Shown in pieces: positions 48,638-56,483 of a stretch of DNA of 64,000 bases (position 1 is the first letter of the stretch; each line of letters starts with the position of its first letter). The stretch comes from Aliihoeflea sp. 2WW (GTDB taxonomy: Bacteria; Pseudomonadota; Alphaproteobacteria; Rhizobiales; Rhizobiaceae). The position numbers and the translations under genes are program-made. The notes beneath the pieces are model-generated. The model was given only the letters and a program-made list of their open reading frames with translations. It had not been told where the DNA came from and did not search any database. The stretch is from assembly GCF_000497755.1 (NCBI RefSeq), contig NZ_AYOD01000015.1, forward strand, positions 62,001 to 126,000, given 5' to 3'.

Positions 48638-49504
48638 ATGAAATGCGTGTCCTACAACATCCAGTATGGGATCGGCCTCGACAAGCGATACGACATCGCG
48701 CGCATCGTCGACGCGGTGCGCGGCGCCGACCTGATCGCGCTGCAGGAGGTCTCGCGCAACAACCCCAGCAATCAGGGCCGCGACATGCCGGCCGAAATCC
48801 GCGCTTTGCTGCCGGACTATTTCTCCGTCTTCGGCCCCTCCTTCGAGATCGACATGGGCTCGCATGTGAAGGACGGAAAAGCCGTCGATCTGCGCTTCCA
48901 GTTCGGCAACATGATCCTGTCCAAAACGCCGATCCTTGCCTCGCGCAACCTTCTCCTGCCGCGCCGGCGCTCCATCGCGAAGATGAACTTCCAGCGCAGC
49001 GCGCTGGAAGCCCTGGTCGACACACCGCTCGGCCCGATCCGGTTCTACTCCACCCATCTCGACCACCGCTCGCCCGACGAGCGCCTGATGCAGATCCGGC
49101 ACCTGATGGAACGCGTCCTGGCCTACCCGCATGAAGGCGGCGGCCTGACCGGCGTCGCGGAAATGGGCTTCCCCGAACCGCCCCGTCCCGAAAACGCGGT
49201 GCTGCTGGGTGATTTCAACATGCTCCCCGGCTCGCCCGAATATCTCGAAATGACCGGCAGCATCGACCACGAGTTTGGCCTGCCGCTGGTGGCGGATAAA
49301 TTCGTGGACGCGGCAGCGCACCTCAAATCGGAATCGCATAGCTGGGTCGATCCGGAACGACCGACAGACGCCGCGCGACACAAGCGCATCGACTACGCAT
49401 TCGTCACGGCCACCCTCGCCGCCCATCTTGCTTCATCCCATGTCGATATCGACGCACAAGGCTCGGACCACCTGCCGCTATGGTTGGACCTTGCAGCACA
49501 ATAG
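48638..49504 (+). CDS. Endonuclease/exonuclease/phosphatase family protein
   Basis: The ATG at 48638 follows a GGGGG stretch and gives 288 residues (MKCVSYNIQYGIGLDKRYD). It has the metal-dependent EEP fold motifs: YNIQYG, ALQEVSRNN, THLDHRSPDER, LLGDFNMLPGSPEY and the C-terminal GSDHLPLWLDL with the catalytic Asp-His. Members cut DNA, phosphoinositides or sphingomyelin; no signal peptide is seen, so this one is cytoplasmic. It interrupts the obgE...rplU order on the opposite strand, which suggests a local insertion. The specific substrate is unknown. Confidence 0.87.
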   Translation: MKCVSYNIQYGIGLDKRYDIARIVDAVRGADLIALQEVSRNNPSNQGRDMPAEIRALLPDYFSVFGPSFEIDMGSHVKDGKAVDLRFQFGNMILSKTPILASRNLLLPRRRSIAKMNFQRSALEALVDTPLGPIRFYSTHLDHRSPDERLMQIRHLMERVLAYPHEGGGLTGVAEMGFPEPPRPENAVLLGDFNMLPGSPEYLEMTGSIDHEFGLPLVADKFVDAAAHLKSESHSWVDPERPTDAARHKRIDYAFVTATLAAHLASSHVDIDAQGSDHLPLWLDLAAQ

Positions 49505-49519
49505 TTGACTCCGTCAACT
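49503..49519. promoter_or_regulatory. Palindromic operator before the MarR-GNAT gene
   Basis: AGTTGAC and GTCAACT form a perfect 7-bp inverted repeat around TCC, 33 bases before the start codon. Size and symmetry fit a MarR-family operator, so autoregulation by the gene product is a natural reading. Confidence 0.6.
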
Positions 49520-49552
49520 TAATGCGCAAATGCTCGTGGCGGAGGATTTGCC

Positions 49553-50488
49553 ATGGACGCTCGCCCCGCTGATACGGAACCGTCACCTGAAGAGGCATTG
49601 CGGGCATTTGGCCGCTTCTACACAAGGCGCATGGGCTTGCTCGAACATGGATTTCTGGCGAGCAATTTCACCCTGACGCAAGCACGCATCCTCTACGAAC
49701 TCGCCACGCGCGAAGGACTGGTGGCAAGCACGATCGCCCGCGAACTGGGGCTCGACGCAGGCTATCTGAGCCGCATCCTGACGCGGTTCAAGGCAGCCGG
49801 TTTGCTTGAGGCGACCCCATCGACCAAGGACGGTCGCCGCGCCATTCTCGAACTGACCGCTGCCGGTCGCGCCGCGTTTGCCCCGCTCGATCGCGCCTCG
49901 CAAATGCAGGCCGCCGAACTCGTCGATGGATTGGCATCCTCTGACCGCAGTCGTCTGGTGCGCGCCATGTCGGAGGTTCGCTCTCTCCTCGAGCCTGCAA
50001 TCGCAGAGCCGCCGATCCGTCTGCGTGATTTCGAAGTCGGCGATCTCGGCTGGATCGCGCATCGGCAGGGCCTGCTCTACCACCACGAATACGGCTTCGA
50101 TGCCACGTTCGAGGCGCTGGTGGCGGAAATCCTGGTCGCTTTCGCGCGACGCCCACGCGAACTTGGGGAGCGCGCCTGGATCGCCGATCGCGGCGGCGCA
50201 ACGGTCGGTTCGGTCTTCCTGATGCGCGACAGCGCAGACGTCGGACGCCTGCGGCTTCTCTACGTCGAACCCGCATTGCGTGGGCAGAAACTGGGACGAA
50301 GGCTCGTCGATGCCTGCATCGAAGGCGCGCGAGAGGCCGGCTATTCACGTCTAGTGCTCTGGACGAACGACATCCTGTCGTCGGCGCTGCACATCTATCA
50401 GGCAGCGGGTTTCACATGCGTCGCGCGTAAGCCGCACTCTTCCTTCGGACAGGAAATGGTCGGCGAAGACTGGGAACTTGCGCTCTAG
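49553..50488 (+). CDS. MarR-type regulator fused to a GNAT N-acetyltransferase
   Basis: The 311-residue protein joins an N-terminal winged helix-turn-helix of MarR type (about 20-140: ASTIARELGLDAGYLSRILTRF) with a C-terminal GNAT acetyltransferase domain (about 150-311). The acetyl-CoA loop is YVEPALRGQKLGRRLVDACIE. GGAGG precedes the ATG by 7 bases. The fusion suggests a ligand-responsive repressor that also modifies its ligand or another small molecule by acetylation. A palindromic operator candidate precedes it. Its end overlaps the convergent DUF3833 gene by 4 bp. Confidence 0.9.
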   Translation: MDARPADTEPSPEEALRAFGRFYTRRMGLLEHGFLASNFTLTQARILYELATREGLVASTIARELGLDAGYLSRILTRFKAAGLLEATPSTKDGRRAILELTAAGRAAFAPLDRASQMQAAELVDGLASSDRSRLVRAMSEVRSLLEPAIAEPPIRLRDFEVGDLGWIAHRQGLLYHHEYGFDATFEALVAEILVAFARRPRELGERAWIADRGGATVGSVFLMRDSADVGRLRLLYVEPALRGQKLGRRLVDACIEGAREAGYSRLVLWTNDILSSALHIYQAAGFTCVARKPHSSFGQEMVGEDWELAL

Positions 50489-50988
50489 TCGCGACGGAAA
50501 TCGACGCGTGTCCACGCTACGGGAAAGCCGTATTTCATCACCGTGGCCTTGTTCAAAACAGTGCCGTCCTCATTGAGGACCATTCGGTCGAAGAAGGTGA
50601 CCAGGTTTTCCTGCGTTTCAGGCGTCAGATAGACCTGATAGGAGAACGTCGCGACATTGCCGTCGCTCGTCACCAGCGTCTGCCCGACGACGTCCTCGCG
50701 TGTTCCGGTATAGGTCGTAGGCGAGGTCTTCGTGAACCGCCACGTCTTGGTGTCGCGCTCGCCATCGTCATAGACGAAGTCTTCACGCAAGGTCAGCGTG
50801 CGCCCGTCCCACGTCCCCGTCAGATCGACGGTGAATTTGCGGCTCGTGAAATTGATCGCCCGAAACGATCCTTCGGCGACGGTCTTGCCGGCGAAGTATT
50901 CTTCGAGCAGGAAATTCTTGGCCTCGGCATGCCCAAGCGAAAGGCAGGCGGCCAGCATGATCGATGCGAAAGCGGCGAGACGGCGCAT
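50485..50988 (-). CDS. DUF3833 domain-containing secreted protein
   Basis: The ATG at 50988 follows GGAG and gives 167 residues with a signal peptide (MRRLAAFASIMLAACLSLG) cut after AEA. The mature domain is a small beta-rich fold with the family segments YFAGKTVAEGSFRAINFTSRKFTVDLTG and YDDGERDTKTWRFTK. DUF3833 proteins are periplasmic or lipid-binding-like; the function is unknown. It lies 63 bp downstream of the GNAT acetyltransferase gene on the same strand. Confidence 0.85.
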   Translation of the reverse strand: MRRLAAFASIMLAACLSLGHAEAKNFLLEEYFAGKTVAEGSFRAINFTSRKFTVDLTGTWDGRTLTLREDFVYDDGERDTKTWRFTKTSPTTYTGTREDVVGQTLVTSDGNVATFSYQVYLTPETQENLVTFFDRMVLNEDGTVLNKATVMKYGFPVAWTRVDFRRD

Positions 50989-51051
50989 GACAGTGATCTC
51001 CAGTCCGGATTTCACCAGTCTACGCACACGTCTCGCCGCCGGATTTGCCGG

Positions 51052-51642
51052 TCAAGCCATGCCCCAGCTTCTAAGGCTCACCCACGTCTTGCGGTCGAGC
51101 CGGTAGCGTTCGACGGGAACGCGCCCGACGACGCGCGAATCCAGCATTCCCTGACCCGAATACTGGAATCCGCATTTGTGGATGACGCCGCGCGAGCCGG
51201 CGTTGATGACGCGGCACGAGACGTGCAGCACGTCGATCGGCGTAGCCCGGAAGGCGAGATCGACCAGCGCGTGCGCGGCTTCCGTCGCATAGCCGCGGCC
51301 CCAATAGGGCTCGCCGATCCAGTAGCCGAGCTCCAGCCCGCGCGAGGTCGCATTCAGCCCCGCGCAGCCGATGAACGCGCCATTGGCGCCGAGCGCGATG
51401 GCGTAGACGCAGCCCGCTTCGCGATCCTGACGCGTGGAGTCGAGAAATTGACGAGCCTCGGCCGAACCGTACGGATGCGGCATGCGGCCGAGCATTTCGG
51501 CGACGCGGCGGTTGTTGGCAAGTTCCGCCAACTCCTCGAGGTCGTCTTCATGCGGCGGGCGCAGGACCAGCCGTTCGGTGACGAGGACGGGGCAGTCGAT
51601 CCGCCAACATTCCTCTTCGAGGTCTTCCTTTTCCAGAACCAT
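51052..51642 (-). CDS. GNAT family N-acetyltransferase (RimJ/RimL-like)
   Basis: The 196-residue protein is a single GNAT domain of the RimJ/RimL type: LVTERLVLRPPHEDDLEELAEL at the start, the core ELGYWIGEPYWGRGYATEAAHALVDLAF with the acetyl-CoA loop, and the C-terminal VIHKCGFQYSGQG. Such enzymes acetylate protein N-termini or small amines; the substrate is unknown. It lies downstream of rpmA on the same strand, after a terminator, an arrangement common in rhizobia. Confidence 0.9.
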   Translation of the reverse strand: MVLEKEDLEEECWRIDCPVLVTERLVLRPPHEDDLEELAELANNRRVAEMLGRMPHPYGSAEARQFLDSTRQDREAGCVYAIALGANGAFIGCAGLNATSRGLELGYWIGEPYWGRGYATEAAHALVDLAFRATPIDVLHVSCRVINAGSRGVIHKCGFQYSGQGMLDSRVVGRVPVERYRLDRKTWVSLRSWGMA

Positions 51643-51670
51643 GGGTCTTCCTCCAGATCAAAACGGCAAA

Positions 51671-51696
51671 AGGGGAGATGGCGACCCATCTCCCCT
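51671..51696 (-). terminator. Terminator after rplU-rpmA
   Basis: AGGGGAGATGG and CCATCTCCCCT form a perfect 11-bp stem around a four-base loop; on the minus strand the stem runs into TTTT. It ends the ribosomal protein transcript before the acetyltransferase gene. Confidence 0.9.
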
Positions 51697-51767
51697 GTGC
51701 TTTGTTCTGGATTGTCGACCAGACACCGGACCCGAGATGGGGCGCCGGTGTTGTGGTGCGGAACCGA

Positions 51768-52037
51768 CTACTCCGCTGCTTCCTTGACCGCATCCACGGA
51801 TACGTAGGTTCGGCCGTTGGCTTTGCGCGCAAACGACACGACGCCTTCTTGCATCGCAAAAATCGTGTGGTCCTTGCCGAGGCCGACATTGGTGCCCGGA
51901 TGCCACTTGGTGCCGCGCTGGCGAATGATGATGTTGCCCGGAATGACGGCTTCGCCACCGAACTTCTTCACGCCAAGGCGCTTGGATTCGGAATCGCGAC
52001 CGTTGCGCGAGGAACCGCCAGCTTTCTTATGTGCCAT
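51768..52037 (-). CDS. rpmA: Large ribosomal subunit protein bL27
   Basis: The 89-residue protein starts [28 protein letters not shown], the universal L27 N-terminus that reaches into the peptidyl-transferase centre. There is no cleavable N-terminal extension of the Firmicutes type. It follows rplU by 25 bp in the standard operon. Confidence 0.97.
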   Translation of the reverse strand: MAHKKAGGSSRNGRDSESKRLGVKKFGGEAVIPGNIIIRQRGTKWHPGTNVGLGKDHTIFAMQEGVVSFARKANGRTYVSVDAVKEAAE

Positions 52038-52062
52038 GGGAGTTCTCCTTTATGCCTTGTTC

Positions 52063-52512
52063 TTATTCGCCGGCTTCGGCAGCTTCGGTCTTGGCGGCGG
52101 CCTTCTTCGGCGCTGCCTTCTTGGCGGCCTTCGGCGTCTCGTCGCCGGCCTCTGCCTTCGCAGCCTTCTTCTGGGAAGCCTTCTTCGAGGGCTTGGCGCC
52201 GTCGAGCAGGATCTCCGAGATGCGGACCGTCGTCAGAAGCTGACGGTGGCCGCGCTTGCGGCGCGAATTCTGGCGGCGGCGCTTCTTGAACGCGATGACC
52301 TTCTCGGCGCGGTTCTGGTCGATGATCTCGGCGGAGACCGAAGCGCCCGACACGAGCGGCGCACCGATCGTCACGTCGTCGCCATTGCCATGCGCGAGCA
52401 CGTGGCCGATCTCGACGATGTCGCCGATCTCGCCGGCGACGCGGCCGATTTCCAGAACCTGGTCGGCGGCGACGCGATACTGCTTGCCACCGGTCTTGAT
52501 GACTGCGAACAT
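52063..52512 (-). CDS. rplU: Large ribosomal subunit protein bL21, with a C-terminal extension
   Basis: The first 103 residues are a complete L21 ([23 protein letters not shown], then [26 protein letters not shown]). A further 45 residues made of lysine/alanine-rich repeats ([11 protein letters not shown]) form a basic disordered tail. Tails like this occur in some alphaproteobacterial L21 proteins and may touch rRNA. It is the first gene of the rplU-rpmA operon; the 306 bp upstream hold its promoter and otherwise nothing that I can name. Confidence 0.96.
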   Translation of the reverse strand: MFAVIKTGGKQYRVAADQVLEIGRVAGEIGDIVEIGHVLAHGNGDDVTIGAPLVSGASVSAEIIDQNRAEKVIAFKKRRRQNSRRKRGHRQLLTTVRISEILLDGAKPSKKASQKKAAKAEAGDETPKAAKKAAPKKAAAKTEAAEAGE

Positions 52513-52818
52513 TTTTTGTCCTTTCTGTTCGGTTCCGGCTCTGGATGCGCGAGCACCCGGCCGGCTTCTTGTTCAGTCGGTTGAAACTGTCCCTGCGGGC
52601 GAATTTTCCAGCAAAGAACCGGCGCGGCGAGACGCCACACCGGATTTTCGAGGCTGCTCATACGTCAGCGCGGCCCTGAAGTCAACGCGAACCGGCCCGC
52701 TGCGGCGCTTTCGCGTCGCTCCGTCCGAGCGCCGCCATTTCGTCGACAAAACCCCTTGTGCCGCTCCATCACAATGGCTATGTGTGCGCCGCGTTCGAAA
52801 GAGCGAACCACGACCCGC

Positions 52819-52908
52819 GGAGAGGTGGCAGAGTGGTCGAATGCACCGCACTCGAAATGCGGCATGGGTGCAAGCCCATCGGGGGTTCGAATCCCTCCCT
52901 CTCCGCCA
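52819..52908 (+). tRNA. tRNA-Ser (anticodon CGA)
   Basis: A 90-base class II tRNA: the acceptor strands GGAGAGG and CCTCTCC pair, followed by the discriminator G and an encoded CCA. The long variable arm CATGGGTGCAAGCCCATC is typical of serine tRNA. The anticodon loop CTCGAAA gives CGA, decoding UCG. It marks the left edge of the catabolic cluster that follows. Confidence 0.97.
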
Positions 52909-53170
52909 TTTCGAATGTCAAGCAATTGTTTTTGCAGATGATTCCCCGCTGACGCGGCGGACCGACCTGGCGTTGTTTCAGTTCAGTTAGCCGGGAGGCG
53001 CAATCGAGCCGGTCATGCCGCTAGGTCGCCTTGGCCGGCCTCTTCGAGCTGCCAACATTGCAAATCAGATTCAGCCAATGTGCACCGGGTCGAACGATCG
53101 GCGGCAGGGATGTATCCCGGAAGGCCAGGAACATCAGGGCCATACACAATCCGCCCGCCGAAAATCCCGC
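52909..53170. other. Intergenic region between tRNA-Ser and the TRAP permease
   Basis: No gene, repeat of the tRNA 3' end or terminator was recognised here. It is the boundary between the housekeeping block and the accessory cluster. Confidence 0.6.
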
Positions 53171-55048
53171 CTATTGTCCCGGCACCAACTTCATCTGCGA
53201 CTGATGAAACGGTTTTGCGAGATGGATTCCGATGCACAACAGAATAATGGCGGCACCGAGCGCCAGCTCGTTGGGATAGAGAGCAAGAAGTGCTGATGGA
53301 GCGAAGATAGCTCCTGCGAGCATTCTGCTGCCGCGCAGACTGACGCCGGACGTCAGCATTGCCGTCGATATGACGAGCACCAAGCCTGAAAGAGCGGCCT
53401 CCGCGATGCCCAGCCCGCTGCCGGACCAGAGCATGCCGGGATAGGCCAGGAACATGAACGGCACGACATAGGTCACGGCGCCGAGCCGAACCGCGTTGAG
53501 GGCCACAGGCCACCACCCAACATTTGCGATGCTCGCCGCGACGAAGACCGCGATGCAAACGGGCGGCGTTATGACGGAGATCGTCGCGTAGTAGAACACG
53601 AACATGTGGGCGACCAGCGGCTCGACCTGAACGGCGATCAGCGCCGGCGCCATGACCGATGCGACGAGCACATAGGCGGCCGTCGTCGGGATGCCCATGC
53701 CCAGGATCAGACAGGAGCCGGCGACGATAAGGCCGATCAACACGATGTTCTGGCCGCCGATGGCAACGACCAGCGAAGACAGCGTCACGCCGATGCCCGT
53801 GAGGTTCAGCAGCGATACGAGGATCTGAGCGCCAGCCAGCATCACGCCGATGATGACGATGCCGGCACCACCCTCGACGAGCGCGTCGAACAAGGTTCGC
53901 GAGGTCGCGGCAACGTTTCGCCGTCGCCACAGATCGCCGATGACGAACGGGATCAGCATGCACGCAATGCCGATCGCCGCGGAATAGGCGACCGAACGGC
54001 CGGAGACCAACATGAAGATCAGGCCGCCGAGACCGCCGAGTACCGGGATCAACCGCAGGGGATCGAGCGCCTGGCGGGCGGAGGGAATTTCCTCGCGCGG
54101 CACCAGGCCGACATTGCTGCGCAGCGCGACCAGGTGAATGGTCAAAAGCACGGCGATGTAGAACATCGCGGCCGGAATGACGGCGGCGAGCGCGATGCGC
54201 AGATACTCGACGCCGATCATTTCAGCCATGATGAACGCAGCAGCACCGAGGATCGGCGGCGTCACCTGCCCGCCGGTCGACGCCACCGCCTCGACCGCGG
54301 CAGCGAACTGCGGCGGATAGTTCAGCCGCTTCATCAGCGGGATCGTCAAGGTTCCGGTCGTCGCGACATTGGCGACGGCACTGCCGTTGACCGTGCCGAA
54401 CGAGGCTGAAGCGATCGTCGCCATCTTGGCCGCTCCGCCGATCGAACGACCCGAGACGAGGAGCGCGATGTCCATGAACGTCTTGCCGCCGCCAGTATGC
54501 AGGAGGACGGCTCCGAACAACACGAAGGCGGCGATCAAGGTCGAGGCAAGGCCGGTCAGCGATCCCCACACGCCGATATCGGAGAGGTAGATCGTCTCGG
54601 CAATGAAGTAGACGTCGAAGCCGCGGTGGCCGAGTCGTCCCGGAATGAGGTGGCCGAGGAAGACGTAGGAGAGGCCGACGATCACGAGGATCGGAAAGGC
54701 GAGGCCGACCGTGCGGCGGGCCAATTCGAGCAGCACGACGACGAGACCCAGTGTCAGGCCAAGCTCGAGGGGAGACGCCATCGGCAAGGTCGTCATGATG
54801 CGATTGGCGTTGAAGGTGACGTAGACCGCGGCGGCGATGCCGATTCCCGCAAGCACGACGTCGAGCGCGATCGACCATCCCCGCGTCCGCCCGCCGGGCC
54901 GTAGCGGGTAGGTCAGGAAACCGAGAAGAAGAAGCAGCGCGACCATGACGGACCGCTGGACGAGGGATTCGAACTGACCCGCAAAGGCCGTCCACAACAC
55001 GAAAGCACCGATCGTCGCGGCGACCAGTCGGCGGGAGTTTTCAAGCAT
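53171..55048 (-). CDS. TRAP transporter, fused small and large permease subunits
   Basis: The 625-residue membrane protein combines the 4-helix (DctQ-like) and 12-helix (DctM-like) parts, as in TAXI-type TRAP systems. Typical large-subunit segments are FGTVNGSAVANVATTGTLTIPLMKR, GGQVTPPILGAAAFIMAEMIG and GMGIPTTAAYVLVASVMAPAL. With the TAXI binding protein encoded just upstream, it would import an organic acid or amide using the sodium gradient. It is the last gene of a minus-strand operon starting at the AtuA gene. The C-terminal extra helices (about 540-620) belong to this group. Confidence 0.93.
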   Translation of the reverse strand: MLENSRRLVAATIGAFVLWTAFAGQFESLVQRSVMVALLLLLGFLTYPLRPGGRTRGWSIALDVVLAGIGIAAAVYVTFNANRIMTTLPMASPLELGLTLGLVVVLLELARRTVGLAFPILVIVGLSYVFLGHLIPGRLGHRGFDVYFIAETIYLSDIGVWGSLTGLASTLIAAFVLFGAVLLHTGGGKTFMDIALLVSGRSIGGAAKMATIASASFGTVNGSAVANVATTGTLTIPLMKRLNYPPQFAAAVEAVASTGGQVTPPILGAAAFIMAEMIGVEYLRIALAAVIPAAMFYIAVLLTIHLVALRSNVGLVPREEIPSARQALDPLRLIPVLGGLGGLIFMLVSGRSVAYSAAIGIACMLIPFVIGDLWRRRNVAATSRTLFDALVEGGAGIVIIGVMLAGAQILVSLLNLTGIGVTLSSLVVAIGGQNIVLIGLIVAGSCLILGMGIPTTAAYVLVASVMAPALIAVQVEPLVAHMFVFYYATISVITPPVCIAVFVAASIANVGWWPVALNAVRLGAVTYVVPFMFLAYPGMLWSGSGLGIAEAALSGLVLVISTAMLTSGVSLRGSRMLAGAIFAPSALLALYPNELALGAAIILLCIGIHLAKPFHQSQMKLVPGQ

Positions 55049-55116
55049 TGTGGGGCTCGCGGCTGGAAAGACGGGGATCGGCCAAATCCGATCCCCCTTG
55101 CGGCGCAGGGCCGTGC

Positions 55117-56082
55117 TCAGGGACGCAGGCGCTCGGGAATCTCGACGCCGACCTCCTCAAAATAGCGGATCGCGCCGGGATGGAGAGGCGAGGTCGCCAG
55201 TGCCATCGTCATGTCGGGGAGTTGCGAGCCTTTCAGATTCGCGAAGGCGGCAGACTGGACGGTTTCGTCTTCCACCGCTGCCTTCGTAATGGCGTAGGCC
55301 ATGTCGTCGCTCATTTCGGGATGGGCGACCGTGGCGGTGCCGAACGCCCAGGTGCGATAGGCGGGATAGCCATCACCGGCGGCGTTTTCGCCGATCTCGA
55401 TCACCGCGAGATTCGGAAAGGCATCGGTGACGGATTGGGCCTGCTCGTCGTCGAGGCTGATCAGGGACACGGGGGTGAGCGTGGCGATGTCCAGGCTCGA
55501 CGCATCCAGCCTCTCGCCGGCGCCGCTTTTCACATAGCCGACCGCACGGTCGTCCTTGATGGAATCGACGACGTCGCCGGTCGAGCCGCGAACCCAGTCC
55601 GGCTCGACGCCGAGATGGGCGAAAACCGCCTCCGTGGTCTTCTCCGTCGCAGATCCGGTGATGCCGGGATTGATGCGCTGGCCTGCAAGATCCGCAATCG
55701 TCTCGAGCCCGGCATCCTGACGCACGACGACGTTCTGGGGTGCGGACGAATAGACCCACAAGGTCAGCATCTTGTAGGGCTGACCCTCGAAGTCCCCCTG
55801 TCCGGCCCAGGCGTCATATGCGACGTTCGTCGTGACCAGGCCCATGTCGATCTGGTTGCGCTGCAGCCGGCGCATATTGTCCATGGTCGCGCCCGTTTCG
55901 ACGACCGTCGCCGAAACGCCCTCGACACCGTCATTGATGAGCTGCGAGACGGCGACATAATAGCCGTAATGGCTCGACGACGACGAAGACGACCCTATGA
56001 GGATACGCTCCTGCGCATGCGTCGCGCTGCCGGCCAAGAATGCGATCGCCGTGGCGGCCAAGATCTTTCCCGAGTTGTTCAT
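55117..56082 (-). CDS. TAXI-family TRAP transporter solute-binding protein
   Basis: The ATG at 56082 follows GGGAGGAG and gives 321 residues with a signal peptide (MNNSGKILAATAIAFLAGSATHA). It shows the TAXI pattern: SSSSSSHYGYYVAVSQLIND, the segment VETGATMDNMRRLQRNQIDMGLVTTNVAYDAW and GRINPGI-like loops (AGQRINPGITGSATEKT). It captures the substrate in the periplasm and passes it to the fused permease. TAXI ligands include glutamate and related compounds; the ligand here is not readable. It is flanked by the permease (68 bp) and the ferredoxin-fold gene. Confidence 0.92.
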   Translation of the reverse strand: MNNSGKILAATAIAFLAGSATHAQERILIGSSSSSSSHYGYYVAVSQLINDGVEGVSATVVETGATMDNMRRLQRNQIDMGLVTTNVAYDAWAGQGDFEGQPYKMLTLWVYSSAPQNVVVRQDAGLETIADLAGQRINPGITGSATEKTTEAVFAHLGVEPDWVRGSTGDVVDSIKDDRAVGYVKSGAGERLDASSLDIATLTPVSLISLDDEQAQSVTDAFPNLAVIEIGENAAGDGYPAYRTWAFGTATVAHPEMSDDMAYAITKAAVEDETVQSAAFANLKGSQLPDMTMALATSPLHPGAIRYFEEVGVEIPERLRP

Positions 56083-56114
56083 TTTAGTTCTCCTCCCTTG
56101 GATTTTTTTTGGTG

Positions 56115-56483
56115 TCACCCGGTCGCATTTTCCGAATTGCGATTACCGACAAGTGCGGCGGGTACGGTCACGTCCATCGACAGCAGATGGAACGCGGTGG
56201 TCTTGCCGTGCGTATCGAGGTTGAGCGCCGAGTTGACGCCCCCCTCCAGTGCGTCATCGATGACGAAATTCAGCGCCTGGATGTTTTCGAGGACGTAGCG
56301 CTTCACCTTGGACGCGCTGCGATGGGCGAACATGGCGAGCACGCGCGCCTCGGTCACCTCCCGAACGAGGATCGGCCATGCTTCGGGACGATAGGCGATG
56401 ACACTGATGTTCAGTCGATTGCCCTTGTCGCCCGATCGGCCATGCGCAATGTCGTGCAGCGGCACGGTCAACATCTCGCTCAT
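56115..56483 (-). CDS. AtuA-associated ferredoxin-fold protein
   Basis: The 122-residue protein has the segment LHDIAHGRSGDKGNRLNISVIAYRPEAWPIL and later HRSASKVKRYVLENIQALNFVIDDALEGGVN. In many bacteria this domain is the C-terminal part of AtuA-type (DUF1446) proteins; here it is a separate gene. The AtuA stop and this start overlap as ATGA (56480-56483), so the two are made together and probably form a complex. GGGAGGGCGAGG precedes the ATG. Confidence 0.85.
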   Translation of the reverse strand: MSEMLTVPLHDIAHGRSGDKGNRLNISVIAYRPEAWPILVREVTEARVLAMFAHRSASKVKRYVLENIQALNFVIDDALEGGVNSALNLDTHGKTTAFHLLSMDVTVPAALVGNRNSENATG

